Origin: Bacillus sp. FJAT-27245
Lineage (GTDB): Bacteria; Bacillota; Bacilli; Bacillales; Cytobacillaceae
Assembly (NCBI RefSeq): GCF_001273955.1
Contig: NZ_LIGI01000001.1
Span: forward strand, 3,376,143-3,408,364
DNA length: 32,222 bases
Reading direction: 5' to 3'
The notes beneath the pieces were generated by a model. It did no database searches. It was not told the origin of the DNA and was given only the letters and a program-made list of their open reading frames with translations. Position 1 is the stretch's first letter. Each line of letters opens with the position of its first letter. Shown piece after piece: positions 24,772-31,870 of the stretch. The translations under genes were made by a program, and so were the position numbers.

Positions 24772-25227
24772 TTACCTCCCGCGAAGCTTCTCAATATCCT
24801 GTTTAAGAATTTGATTTTCCTTTATTAACACACTCTCAATATAAAAATAATCTTTCATAATCAAGTCCATAAGCGCATCTACGTCAGCAGGGTCATACCC
24901 GCGAATCATCTTCCTTTTAAATTCCTTATCGTTGATTTGCCTCGCCCTTAACAGAAGGTTTGCATTGCCTTTTTGCTGAAGCTCGGGCAGTTCTCTTTCA
25001 ATAATCGTATTAAGGAACTTTTCAGAATACGAATAGGTCAGTAAAATTGAAGCACCCTCCGCATTTTCCATTATCAATTCAATAACAGTCAATTCATTTA
25101 CATACTCTGTACTTAGGCTTTGAGTGTAAATATGTGTAGCAGAAAACCCCTGTCCTAGCTTCTTTTCATAGGCTTTGGCCAGCTTTGGGAATTTCCCAAT
25201 CGCCAAATCAATCATGTCCTGGATCAC
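24772..25227 (-). CDS. Protein with DivIVA-like C-terminal domain
   Basis: A 151-aa cytosolic protein. Residues about 98-150 (INDKEFKRKMIRGYDPADVD, then LMDLIMKDYFYIESV) match the start of DivIVA/GpsB proteins: the I-x-N-K-E-F signature, RGYD, the spaced Val and the KDY motif leading into a coiled coil. Usually this domain is N-terminal and membrane-binding; here it is C-terminal behind about 95 residues of unknown type. The GTG at 25227 follows AGGAGG at five bases. It is transcribed alone. The partner of the coiled coil is unknown. Confidence 0.7.
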   Translation of the reverse strand: MIQDMIDLAIGKFPKLAKAYEKKLGQGFSATHIYTQSLSTEYVNELTVIELIMENAEGASILLTYSYSEKFLNTIIERELPELQQKGNANLLLRARQINDKEFKRKMIRGYDPADVDALMDLIMKDYFYIESVLIKENQILKQDIEKLRGR

Positions 25228-25406
25228 GCAAACCTCCTAGCAATCTCTTAGTTCGTATCATGACACACTCGCAGGCCAGCCTACCACTGGGGAATTAGAC
25301 CAGAAACCCAAGGAAAACCACCATAAATACCTCTTTCCAGCCAGGAAGTCTAGGTGATCCTCCCGCTATCCCAAAACTGAAGGGTGGCCGGGTCAATTTT
25401 ATCCGG

Positions 25407-25532
25407 ATTAATGCCGATTGGGGCGATATTAATGCCGATTGGGACACTATTAATGCCGATTCCGCTGATAATAATGCCTAATTCCACAATAATAATGCCA
25501 AACTAGCTATTATTTATGCCTGACGCAATAAA
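25407..25532. repeat. Six-unit 21-bp direct repeat (ATTAATGCC)
   Basis: Unit starts at 25407, 25428, 25449, 25470, 25491 and 25512, exactly 21 apart. The core A(T/A)TAATGCC is constant; the remaining 12 bases (GATTGGGGCGAT and variants) drift. It lies between the DivIVA-like gene and the terminator of the SH3b gene. No gene is seen in 25228-25406. Confidence 0.9.
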
Positions 25533-25562
25533 AGCGGCCCCTCGATCAGGACCGCCTGCAAA
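25533..25562 (-). terminator. Terminator of the SH3b gene
   Basis: On the minus strand GCGGTCC and GGGCCGC pair (one G-U) around TGATCGAG, followed by TTTTATT. Confidence 0.65.
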
Positions 25563-25608
25563 ATTACCCATATCATCACGTTCAATTTTCAAAAAATGCC
25601 ACCACAAT

Positions 25609-26298
25609 CTACTCCTCAAAAACCACCAAATGATCATAAACGCGCCAGCCCGCCTTCGTTTTCAATAAACAGATCGTCGTCGTTTGGTTGCCGCTCATCT
25701 CATTCAGATGGTACTGCGAAACGAACAAATACTCCACGCCGTCCTTCTGATAGCGCACCACTGAAGGCTTCTTCGGATTGTACTCCAGCTCCCAGTCGAG
25801 CGGATACAGCGCCAAGCCCCAAATCTCCGTCTCAATCACATGGAACAGCTGATTCCCGCGGCTATCCTTCCCATCCGTCCGGAACTGCTGCTTGAAATAC
25901 CGGTCCACAAACTCCCGCGTAAACGCCTGCTCCATAATCGAGTAAACCTGCGCCTTCGTGTAGCTCTTCTCCCACGAAACCCGCATTACAGCATCCGCCC
26001 TATCTGTAATCTTCCGCGCTTCCGCCTCCGCCATCGGCATGTAGACGCGCACATAATCGTCCAACACATAGCCGGTCTGCTTCCCGTATTTAATCTGCAC
26101 CCAGCCGTTCTTCACCGCGGCAACCGGCACGCTCACCTTGTTCTTCAGCGTTCCAATCTTCTTGTACTTCAGCCCCGGCCCGCTCCGCACATTCAGCACG
26201 CCGCTCTTAATCTCCACAACCCCCGTCTGCCCCGCCGCCATAGCCTCCGTATGGCCCAATGGCGCAAAAAGCCCCAAAACAAAAACCGCCAGCACCAA
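25609..26298 (-). CDS. Secreted SH3b-domain protein
   Basis: An exported protein of at least 229 aa with a bacterial SH3 domain at residues about 24-85 (GVLNVRSGPGLKYKKIGTL then GWVQIKYGKQTGYVLDDYV), a wall-binding type fold. A C-terminal region of about 140 residues follows with no recognised family. The TTG at 26298 abuts AAAAGGG with no spacer, a poor start. The in-frame sequence continues upstream without a stop as (I)FKKAVLKG and gives a better signal peptide from an ATT at 26325, nine bases after GGGGG. The true start may therefore be that rare ATT. Confidence 0.8.
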   Translation of the reverse strand: MVLAVFVLGLFAPLGHTEAMAAGQTGVVEIKSGVLNVRSGPGLKYKKIGTLKNKVSVPVAAVKNGWVQIKYGKQTGYVLDDYVRVYMPMAEAEARKITDRADAVMRVSWEKSYTKAQVYSIMEQAFTREFVDRYFKQQFRTDGKDSRGNQLFHVIETEIWGLALYPLDWELEYNPKKPSVVRYQKDGVEYLFVSQYHLNEMSGNQTTTICLLKTKAGWRVYDHLVVFEE

Positions 26299-26501
26299 CC
26301 CTTTTAAGACCGCTTTTTTGAAAATTGGCCAACGCCCCCATTCCCGCGCCCGTACCCCACACCCGAACGCACCATTTTCAACTCACATACCCCAACTATA
26401 TGCAAAAAACCCAAAAATGAGAAAATCGTCCCAAAGGTAGAACAGCCCTATATTTTTTTCATGAAACAGTAAATTGAATTTTGTTTTTTAAATTGATATT
26501 T

Positions 26502-26702
26502 TCAGAAAGAACGAGGAAAATAACCGCGGATCCAAAAAAAGAATCCAATCGAGGTAATCACTAAATTCAAGGCAACCTCCCAAAAATCCTCCACCACAAT
26601 CTCAAACAAACCCAAAAATAAAACCACAAAATTCGCCAACAAATGAAAGGTGCCAGGCACCCGACTGGGACGTTTTTGTCCCACGTCGGTGCCTGGCACC
26701 AA
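26502..26702 (-). CDS. Possible small two-span membrane protein, 5' end in a repeat
   Basis: The reading has two hydrophobic spans (LLANFVVLFLGLFEIVVEDF and LVITSIGFFFWIRGYF) that look like a real protein. The only ATG-type start near the 5' end lies inside the GGTGCC hairpin at 26649-26700 and has no binding site. A TTG inside the reading is also without a site. It may be a gene whose promoter was replaced by the repeat, or a chance reading. Confidence 0.3.
   Translation of the reverse strand: MVPGTDVGQKRPSRVPGTFHLLANFVVLFLGLFEIVVEDFWEVALNLVITSIGFFFWIRGYFPRSF
26649..26700. repeat. GGTGCC-type 52-bp hairpin element
   Basis: The best-conserved copy: GGTGCCAGGCACC, then CGAC, TGGGAC, GTTTTT, GTCCCA, CGTC and GGTGCCTGGCACC. 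It can fold into a near-perfect 24-bp hairpin. Confidence 0.9.
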
Positions 26703-26794
26703 TTGTAAACACCCGACCGTCGGAAAAAGAAGGAATTTACCGAATATTGTAGAAATTAGGTTGAGTACGGTTATTTTTGAAGGGGGATGTATTG

Positions 26795-28114
26795 ATGAGA
26801 GTGTTGGTTTCTTTTTTTAACCGCATTATGCAGCGGTATTTGCCCGACCCGTTTTTGTTTGTTGTGATTTTGACGTTTGTGGTGTTTGTATTGGGGCTTA
26901 TTTTTACGGACAACGGGCCTTACCAGATGGTGCAGCATTGGGGTAATGGCTTCTGGAGCCTGCTGGCCTTTTCCATGCAAATGGTCCTTGTCCTTGTGAC
27001 CGGCCACGTGTTGGCTAGCAGCCATATTTTTAAAAAAGGATTGGGCGCGCTCGCATCGACCGCAAAGTCACCGGGCCAGGCAATCCTTATTGTTACTTTG
27101 GTTTCCATGATTGCCAGCTTGATTAACTGGGGATTCGGGCTCGTCATCGGCGCCCTTTTTGCAAAGGAGCTTGCCCGCAAGGTTAAAAACGTCGATTACC
27201 GGCTGTTAATTGCAAGCGCTTACAGCGGATTTATAGTTTGGCACGGCGGAATTTCCGGCTCCATTCCGCTCACTATCGCGACTCCGGGCCATTTCTCCGA
27301 GAATATGATTGGCGTGATTCCAACCGAAAAGACGATTTTCGCGGGCTTTAACCTTGCGATCGTCGCAGCGCTTTTGCTCGTCCTGCCATTCGTCAACAGA
27401 TTCATGATGCCAAGAAAGGAAGAGACGATCACGGTCGACCCGGCACTACTTGAGGAACCGGCCTATGCCGTCACCATTGAAAAAACGGCCATGACCCCTG
27501 CCGACCGGATGGAAAACAGCCGCATCATCTCGTTCCTGATCGGCATTTTCGGACTCGTTTTCCTATTCTATTATCTCGCAACAATTGGCTTCAAACTCAA
27601 TCTTGATATCGTCAACTTCTTGTTCCTGTTCCTAGGAATCCTTTTCCACGGAACGCCGAGGAAGTTCCTTGAAGCAGTCATCAACGCGGTGAAAGGCGCA
27701 AGCGGCATCATCGTCCAGTTCCCGTTCTACGCCGGAATCATGGGCATGATGACCGTATCCGGTCTTGCTGCCGTCATGTCGAAAGGCTTCGTGGCGATTT
27801 CCAACGAGTACACGTTCCACTTCTTCACATTCCTGAGCGCCGGACTCGTGAACTTTTTCGTCCCATCCGGCGGCGGCCAGTGGGCAGTCCAGGCCCCGGT
27901 CATGCTCAAAGCCGCGCAGGCTTTAGACGTGTCCATCCCGAAAACCGCGATGGCCGTCGCATGGGGTGACGCATGGACAAACCTGATCCAGCCATTCTGG
28001 GCACTCCCAGCCCTCGCCATCGCCGGCCTAAAGGCGAAAGACATCATGGGCTACTGCGTTCTGACCCTCCTCGTCAGCGGCGCGATTATATCGCTTGGGT
28101 TCTTGATATTATAA
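26795..28114 (+). CDS. Short-chain fatty acid transporter, AtoE family
   Basis: A 439-aa permease of about ten to twelve spans, the AtoE family that takes up short-chain fatty acids such as acetoacetate or butyrate. Family-like features are the opening FFNRIMQRYLPDPFLFVVILT, the segment NWGFGLVIGALFAKELARKV, YSGFIVWHGGISGSIPL, NFFVPSGGGQWAVQAPV and GDAWTNLIQPFWALPALAI. The ATG at 26795 follows AAGGGGGAT; an upstream TTG at 26777 is not favoured. It is transcribed alone, with no thiolase or CoA-transferase genes nearby, so the substrate is not certain. Confidence 0.92.
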   Translation: MRVLVSFFNRIMQRYLPDPFLFVVILTFVVFVLGLIFTDNGPYQMVQHWGNGFWSLLAFSMQMVLVLVTGHVLASSHIFKKGLGALASTAKSPGQAILIVTLVSMIASLINWGFGLVIGALFAKELARKVKNVDYRLLIASAYSGFIVWHGGISGSIPLTIATPGHFSENMIGVIPTEKTIFAGFNLAIVAALLLVLPFVNRFMMPRKEETITVDPALLEEPAYAVTIEKTAMTPADRMENSRIISFLIGIFGLVFLFYYLATIGFKLNLDIVNFLFLFLGILFHGTPRKFLEAVINAVKGASGIIVQFPFYAGIMGMMTVSGLAAVMSKGFVAISNEYTFHFFTFLSAGLVNFFVPSGGGQWAVQAPVMLKAAQALDVSIPKTAMAVAWGDAWTNLIQPFWALPALAIAGLKAKDIMGYCVLTLLVSGAIISLGFLIL

Positions 28115-28150
28115 TCCGGCGAAATCGGCATGCATTTATAAAAAAATGCA

Positions 28151-28184
28151 AGAGGATGGCATAACATGGCCATCCTTTTCTTTG
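28151..28184 (+). terminator. Terminator of the AtoE-family gene
   Basis: GGATGGC / GCCATCC arms around ATAACATG, followed by TTTTCTTT, 37 bases past the stop. A smaller TGCATTT / AAATGCA pair precedes it. Nothing else is recognised in 28185-28530. Confidence 0.75.
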
Positions 28185-28530
28185 GCTTGTACATTGGAAT
28201 GTACCACCAACCTAGGATTAGAACTGAAGCAGTATTGCATCGCCGCCAATGTGGAGGCAATTTCGGACTTAATTACAGGGGAAACGCGCAAACCTGCCCG
28301 AAGCCAACAATACTTTACATTTTTAATTGCTTGGTGAAACACAGGATACGCCACAAGCTTCTTTTCTAAAAAAGAATTTGCTTGACAGACAGGCTTCCTT
28401 TCCAGCATAATGACAATTAAAACTTTGGAAAATTCGAAAAATGCATAGCAAGAAGCGTAACGGCAGTTAGTGATTTTGAAGTTTAGAGCACGTGGCTGTT
28501 ACTAATTTTGATATTCAAAAACTGTATAGA

Positions 28531-28848
28531 GCAGAGCGTTGAGTAAGGCCAGTAGATGGAATACGGCGAAAGAGAGCGGGGCCCACCGGCTGAAAGGTTC
28601 CGCAGCCCTCTGGACCATTGAACCTACCTTATGAGCTGCCAGGCAAACCTGGCCGCGTGTCCGGCGATAGTGGATTTGAGTGAGCCCTTTTGTGGAAAAT
28701 GGTGCGTAGCGCGGGATTTGCTGTCCTTGTGCGTTGTCCGCTTTTCCGAAAAATAGGGGTCAATAAAGGTGGTACCACGGAAGAATGGCCTTTCGTCCTT
28801 TGCGGATGAAGGGCCTTTTTGTATTTTTTAAAAAAGGAGGCGGTTCCG
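28531..28848 (+). promoter_or_regulatory. Proline-type T-box riboswitch leader of proC
   Basis: Features in order: an AGTA loop-E-like motif (near 28551), AGAGAG and CCGGCTGAAAGGTTCCGC in the stem I apical part. A GAACCTA follows where CCT is a proline specifier codon (near 28620), then the T-box core AAAGGTGGTACCACGG (28765-28780), whose TGGT can pair with the ACCA end of tRNA-Pro. The terminator is GGCCtTTCgTCC / GGAtGAAgGGCC with T5 (28787-28820). Uncharged tRNA-Pro would stabilise the antiterminator and allow transcription into proC, sensing proline shortage. Exact pairing was not computed. Confidence 0.92.
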
Positions 28849-29682
28849 GTGAGGAAGATTGTGTTTGTTGGTGCGGGTTCGATGGCGGAGGCGTTGATTG
28901 CGGGGATTGCGGCGAATGGGCTGGTTGATGCGGCGGACATTTGGGTGACGAACAGGCGTGACGGGGAGCGCCTCAACGTTTTGCGGGGAAAATATGGCGT
29001 GACGGTTACGTACGATAAGGAGGCTTTGTTCGAGGGTGCGGACGCGGTGGTTTTGGCGATGAAACCGAAGGACGCGATGGCCGGGCTTGAGAACGTGATG
29101 CCGTATCTGACGGGAGGAATACTGGTTATTTCGGTGCTGGCGGGGCTTTCGATCGGGACGATTGAGCGGATGGCGGATAAGGAGCTCGCGATTGTGCGGG
29201 CGATGCCGAACACTTCGGCGGCGATTGGAAAATCGGCTACTGGGCTTGCGTTCAACTCGCTTGTTTCCGGAGAGCAAGCTGACCAGGCTAAGGCGCTGTT
29301 TGAAACCGTCGGGCTTGCGGCGTTTGTTGAGGAAAGCCAGCTCGATGCGGTGACGGGATTGTCAGGAAGCGGCCCGGCGTATATTTACTACCTTGTCGAA
29401 GCGATGGAGAACAGCGCTTCAGAAATCGGGCTCGAACGGGATTTGGCCAAGGAGCTCATCGTCCAGACGCTGCTCGGCGCGGCGGAAATGCTCAGGAAGT
29501 CCGACAAGCCTTCGCGCCAGCTGCGGCATGAGGTCACGAGCCCTGGCGGGACTACCGAAGCGGGCATCCGGGTGCTTGAAAACAACCAGGTGCACGACTC
29601 GCTCATCCACTGCATCAAGGAGGCCACCGCGCAATCCAAAAAGCTCGGGAATATGCTCAGCCGTGAATTCGGCGCCGGGTGA
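28849..29682 (+). CDS. proC: Pyrroline-5-carboxylate reductase
   Basis: Reduces pyrroline-5-carboxylate to proline with NAD(P)H, the last step of proline synthesis. This 277-aa protein has FVGAGSMAEALI at the N-terminus, then MKPKD, RAMPNTSAAIG and the signature GLSGSGPAYIYYLVEAM with LRHEVTSPGGTTEAGI. The GTG at 28849 was chosen because GGAGG sits eight bases upstream; an earlier in-frame start lies in the leader terminator. A T-box in its leader (specifier CCU) ties expression to proline. It stands alone, without proB or proA. Confidence 0.95.
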   Translation: MRKIVFVGAGSMAEALIAGIAANGLVDAADIWVTNRRDGERLNVLRGKYGVTVTYDKEALFEGADAVVLAMKPKDAMAGLENVMPYLTGGILVISVLAGLSIGTIERMADKELAIVRAMPNTSAAIGKSATGLAFNSLVSGEQADQAKALFETVGLAAFVEESQLDAVTGLSGSGPAYIYYLVEAMENSASEIGLERDLAKELIVQTLLGAAEMLRKSDKPSRQLRHEVTSPGGTTEAGIRVLENNQVHDSLIHCIKEATAQSKKLGNMLSREFGAG

Positions 29683-29765
29683 GGTACGGGTTGCGGCCGG
29701 GGAACGTGGGACGGGAGGCAGGGAACGTTTCCTCCACCTCACCCATGATGATTTTTTTCAAAAAA

Positions 29766-29800
29766 ACGGGCCCGCCAAGCCATTGGGTTGGCGAGCCTTT
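29766..29800. terminator. Bidirectional terminator between proC and the acidic-protein gene
   Basis: GGCccGCCAA / TTGGCGaGCC arms around GCCATTGGG. A T7 run follows on the minus strand and TTTA on the plus. Confidence 0.8.
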
Positions 29801-29812
29801 ACTCCATTACAT

Positions 29813-30091
29813 TCATAAAGAGCCTGTGTCGTTTAGTAACTCTTTGATAATTTTCATATCCTCTTCGTACTCGACTTGGTTGTCGTACATGTTCTCATAG
29901 ACGACCGTTTCGGAAGGCGTTTCGAGCTTGAGCTGCACCTGCAAGTTTTGGCTGGCGCCCGTTGCGCTGTCTTCATCGGCGATGGCCATCCCATCCGGGC
30001 GAATTTCCTTTTCGTTAAAATGAATAACAGGTTGCCCTTTTGTCTCATTTACACGCGCGACAAATTCGGGAAGCGACACATTGTCTGACAT
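29813..30091 (-). CDS. Small acidic protein of unknown function
   Basis: A 92-aa acidic protein without membrane spans. Residues around DNVSLPEFVARVNETKGQPVIHFNEKEIRPDG form the N-terminal half; the C-terminus is Glu/Asp-rich (NQVEYEEDMKIIKELL). The ATG at 30091 follows AAAAAGGGG. No family is recognised. It is convergent with proC across a shared terminator. Confidence 0.65.
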   Translation of the reverse strand: MSDNVSLPEFVARVNETKGQPVIHFNEKEIRPDGMAIADEDSATGASQNLQVQLKLETPSETVVYENMYDNQVEYEEDMKIIKELLNDTGSL

Positions 30092-30272
30092 GAAATCACC
30101 CCTTTTTAACGTTTTACCTTTCTAGCCTTTAACTAAAACGTCAATTTTATGTCGGAGAGTGCGATAGTGTGTTTTTGCACACTGAAAAGCCGTCGGGGCC
30201 TAGCGCTCGAATGAGCCAGCTTTTGTGATGGATTAGGTTAGCGATCTTTAACTTGAAATGGAGTTGGAAGGA

Positions 30273-30656
30273 ATGAGTACCTCTAAAGTAAGCATTAAAA
30301 GCCCGATTCCAATTTTGCGTATTTTTGATGAGGAAAAAGCGAAAGAGTTTTATTTAACATTTTTGGAATTTAAGGTGGATTGGGAGCATCGATTTGAAGA
30401 GGATTTCCCTTTGTACATGCAAGTATCATATGGAAATTGCATTCTTCACCTTACTGAGCACCACGGGGATTGCTGTCCCGGGGCTGCAATCAGAATTGAA
30501 GTCGAAAACTTGGATCTCCTCCACTCAAACCTTATTTCCAAGCATTACAAATTTGCCCGTCCCGGCATCGAAACAACCCCCTGGCATACGCGGGAGGTCC
30601 GTGTTGGAGACCCATTCGGCAATCGAATTGTTTTCTATGAGAATGTTGGAAGGTAA
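30273..30656 (+). CDS. VOC (glyoxalase/bleomycin-resistance-like) family protein
   Basis: A 127-aa protein of the vicinal oxygen chelate fold. The N-terminal repeat has PIPILRIFDEEKAKEFYLTF and LEFKVDWEHRF; the middle has LHLTEHHGDC with His ligand candidates; the C-terminal VRVGDPFGNRIVFYE is the conserved closing strand with its metal-binding Glu. The ATG at 30273 was chosen because GGAG is nine bases upstream; the ATG at 30258 has none. Members include glyoxalase I-like and antibiotic-sequestering proteins; the ligand is unknown. It stands alone. Confidence 0.85.
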   Translation: MSTSKVSIKSPIPILRIFDEEKAKEFYLTFLEFKVDWEHRFEEDFPLYMQVSYGNCILHLTEHHGDCCPGAAIRIEVENLDLLHSNLISKHYKFARPGIETTPWHTREVRVGDPFGNRIVFYENVGR

Positions 30657-30686
30657 CGGGCCTGTCCAATCGGAAAATTCGGTTTC

Positions 30687-30825
30687 GGTTGTCAGAATAA
30701 GAACGGATATCTGACAACCATAGGCGAAAATCCAATTCGGGTTGTCAGAATAAACCCGGATATCCGACAACCGCAGGCGTAAACCAGGTTGGCTTGTCAG
30801 AAAAAAAATCGGATATCTGACTATT
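30687..30825. repeat. Array C: three GGTTGTCAGA / TCTGACAACC dyads with 52-53 bp period
   Basis: Left arms at 30687, 30740 and 30792, spaced 53 and 52. Each GGTTGTCAGA is followed by about 13 bases and TCTGACAACC (the second copy reads TCCGACAACC; the third is partial, GCTTGTCAGA and TCTGAC). The linker with ATAGGCGAAAATCCAATT-type sequence is also repeated. Confidence 0.9.
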
Positions 30826-30873
30826 ACGGGTTCGGATTAGGAGCACATAAACTCATTTAGAACATCAATTGTT

Positions 30874-30909
30874 GGTCCAAATCGCATATGATTTGGACCT
30901 ATTATTTTT
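30874..30909 (+). terminator. Terminator downstream of the VOC gene and array C
   Basis: A perfect 10-bp stem GGTCCAAATC / GATTTGGACC with a six-base loop, followed by TATTATTTTT. A second dyad TATTATTTT / AAAATAATA (30900-30921) overlaps it. The rest up to 31160 is AT-rich without a gene. Confidence 0.8.
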
Positions 30910-31160
30910 GTTAAAATAATAAGTTTTTTTACATTTTGGCGTAACAATTCGAACTGAAATTAGCACGCTTTTTAACAGGGTGACAACAGCTAATGCCACA
31001 CGTCTGAAACGAATTCCCAAAATAATTGCCAATTTAATTACTGAATTTCAAGCCCGGCGGCAACTTATGTCAAAACAACCTGAAAAGGATGTATTTTATT
31101 TAGGATATACACTTTTATGGTAGTATGAGAATAGGGATTTTCTTACAAAGGGGAACGAAT

Positions 31161-31622
31161 ATGAATATCAGCCGAACAAACGATTTTGAATTAGTGGCTA
31201 AATTGAATAAATATGTTCACGATTTACACGCAAATTTATACCCTGAGTATTTCAAAGAATATAATTTTGAGGAAATTAAGACTTTCTTTCAAAAGATTAT
31301 TGATAAAGAGGAATTCTATTTCCTTCTATTGGAGGACTATGACCAATCTTTAGGTTATGCTTGGATCGAGGTAAGAAATTATCCCGATAATGCCTTTAAA
31401 AAATCATATAAATCGGTATATGTGCATCAAATAAGTATCGCAGAGAGCCAAAGAAAAAAAGGATACGGTTCTGAATTGATGAACGAAATTACGGATATTG
31501 CAAAAGAAAACGGCATTAATAAGATTGAATTAGACTATTGGTTCAATAACGAAATAGCAAAGAACTTTTATAAGAAGAATGAATTTGTGAAATATCGAGA
31601 GTTTGTCTACAAAGACATTTAA
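31161..31622 (+). CDS. GNAT-family N-acetyltransferase, AT-rich
   Basis: A 153-aa acetyltransferase. The core has YFLLLEDYDQSLGYAWIEV, then VYVHQISIAESQRKKGYGSE with the RKKGYGS acetyl-CoA loop, and NNEIAKNFYKKNEFVKYREFV at the C-terminus. The ATG at 31161 follows AAAGGGG. Its codon use is far more A/T-rich than proC's, which suggests recent acquisition or a different history. It is flanked by related repeats (30687-30825 and 31726-31789). The acceptor is unknown. Confidence 0.85.
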   Translation: MNISRTNDFELVAKLNKYVHDLHANLYPEYFKEYNFEEIKTFFQKIIDKEEFYFLLLEDYDQSLGYAWIEVRNYPDNAFKKSYKSVYVHQISIAESQRKKGYGSELMNEITDIAKENGINKIELDYWFNNEIAKNFYKKNEFVKYREFVYKDI

Positions 31623-31651
31623 TTCTAATGCTAATTCATTTGTTAAATAAT

Positions 31652-31686
31652 AAAAAAAAGAGGTACGAATTGCACCTCTTTTTTTG
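31652..31686. terminator. Bidirectional terminator after the AT-rich GNAT gene
   Basis: AAAAAAAGAGGT and ACCTCTTTTTTT arms around ACGAATTGC. The A- and T-tracts suit both strands. Confidence 0.88.
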
Positions 31687-31725
31687 CTAATTAAAGTTTT
31701 GTACTTCAAAACCGAACCCGTTAAT

Positions 31726-31789
31726 CTCACAACCATAGGCTAATATCCAATTCGGTTGTCAGAATATGACCGGTAGTGACAATCACAGG
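31726..31789. repeat. Single unit related to array C
   Basis: CACAACCATAGGC...AATATCCAATTCG, then GGTTGTCAGAATATGACCGG and TGACAATC; it matches the inter-dyad segment 30713-30753 of array C. One unit only. Confidence 0.8.
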
Positions 31790-31870
31790 AGATTATCAGT
31801 GGAGCAGTTTTCAACTGTATAAAAATCAAAGTATCAGCCCCCCCTCCAACTTTCCCATTCCTCCCCATTT

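Noticed and set aside
26288-26320. AAGACCGCTTTT near the SH3b start, resembling the AAGACCGTTT arm
   Set aside because: It is a single imperfect match inside a signal peptide coding stretch, with no partner arm at the expected spacing.
28136-28408. Minus-strand reading of 90 codons between the AtoE-family gene and the T-box
   Set aside because: It runs over the AtoE-family terminator hairpin, has no binding site and shows no recognisable domain.
28480-28530. Promoter of the proC T-box leader
   Set aside because: TTGAAG and TATAGA-like boxes exist, but no pair has both good sequence and 16-18 bp spacing, so none was annotated.
31125-31622. Mobile element carrying the AT-rich GNAT gene
   Set aside because: No transposase, integrase or terminal duplication was found. 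Only composition and flanking repeats support it, so it is kept as a question and not annotated as mobile.
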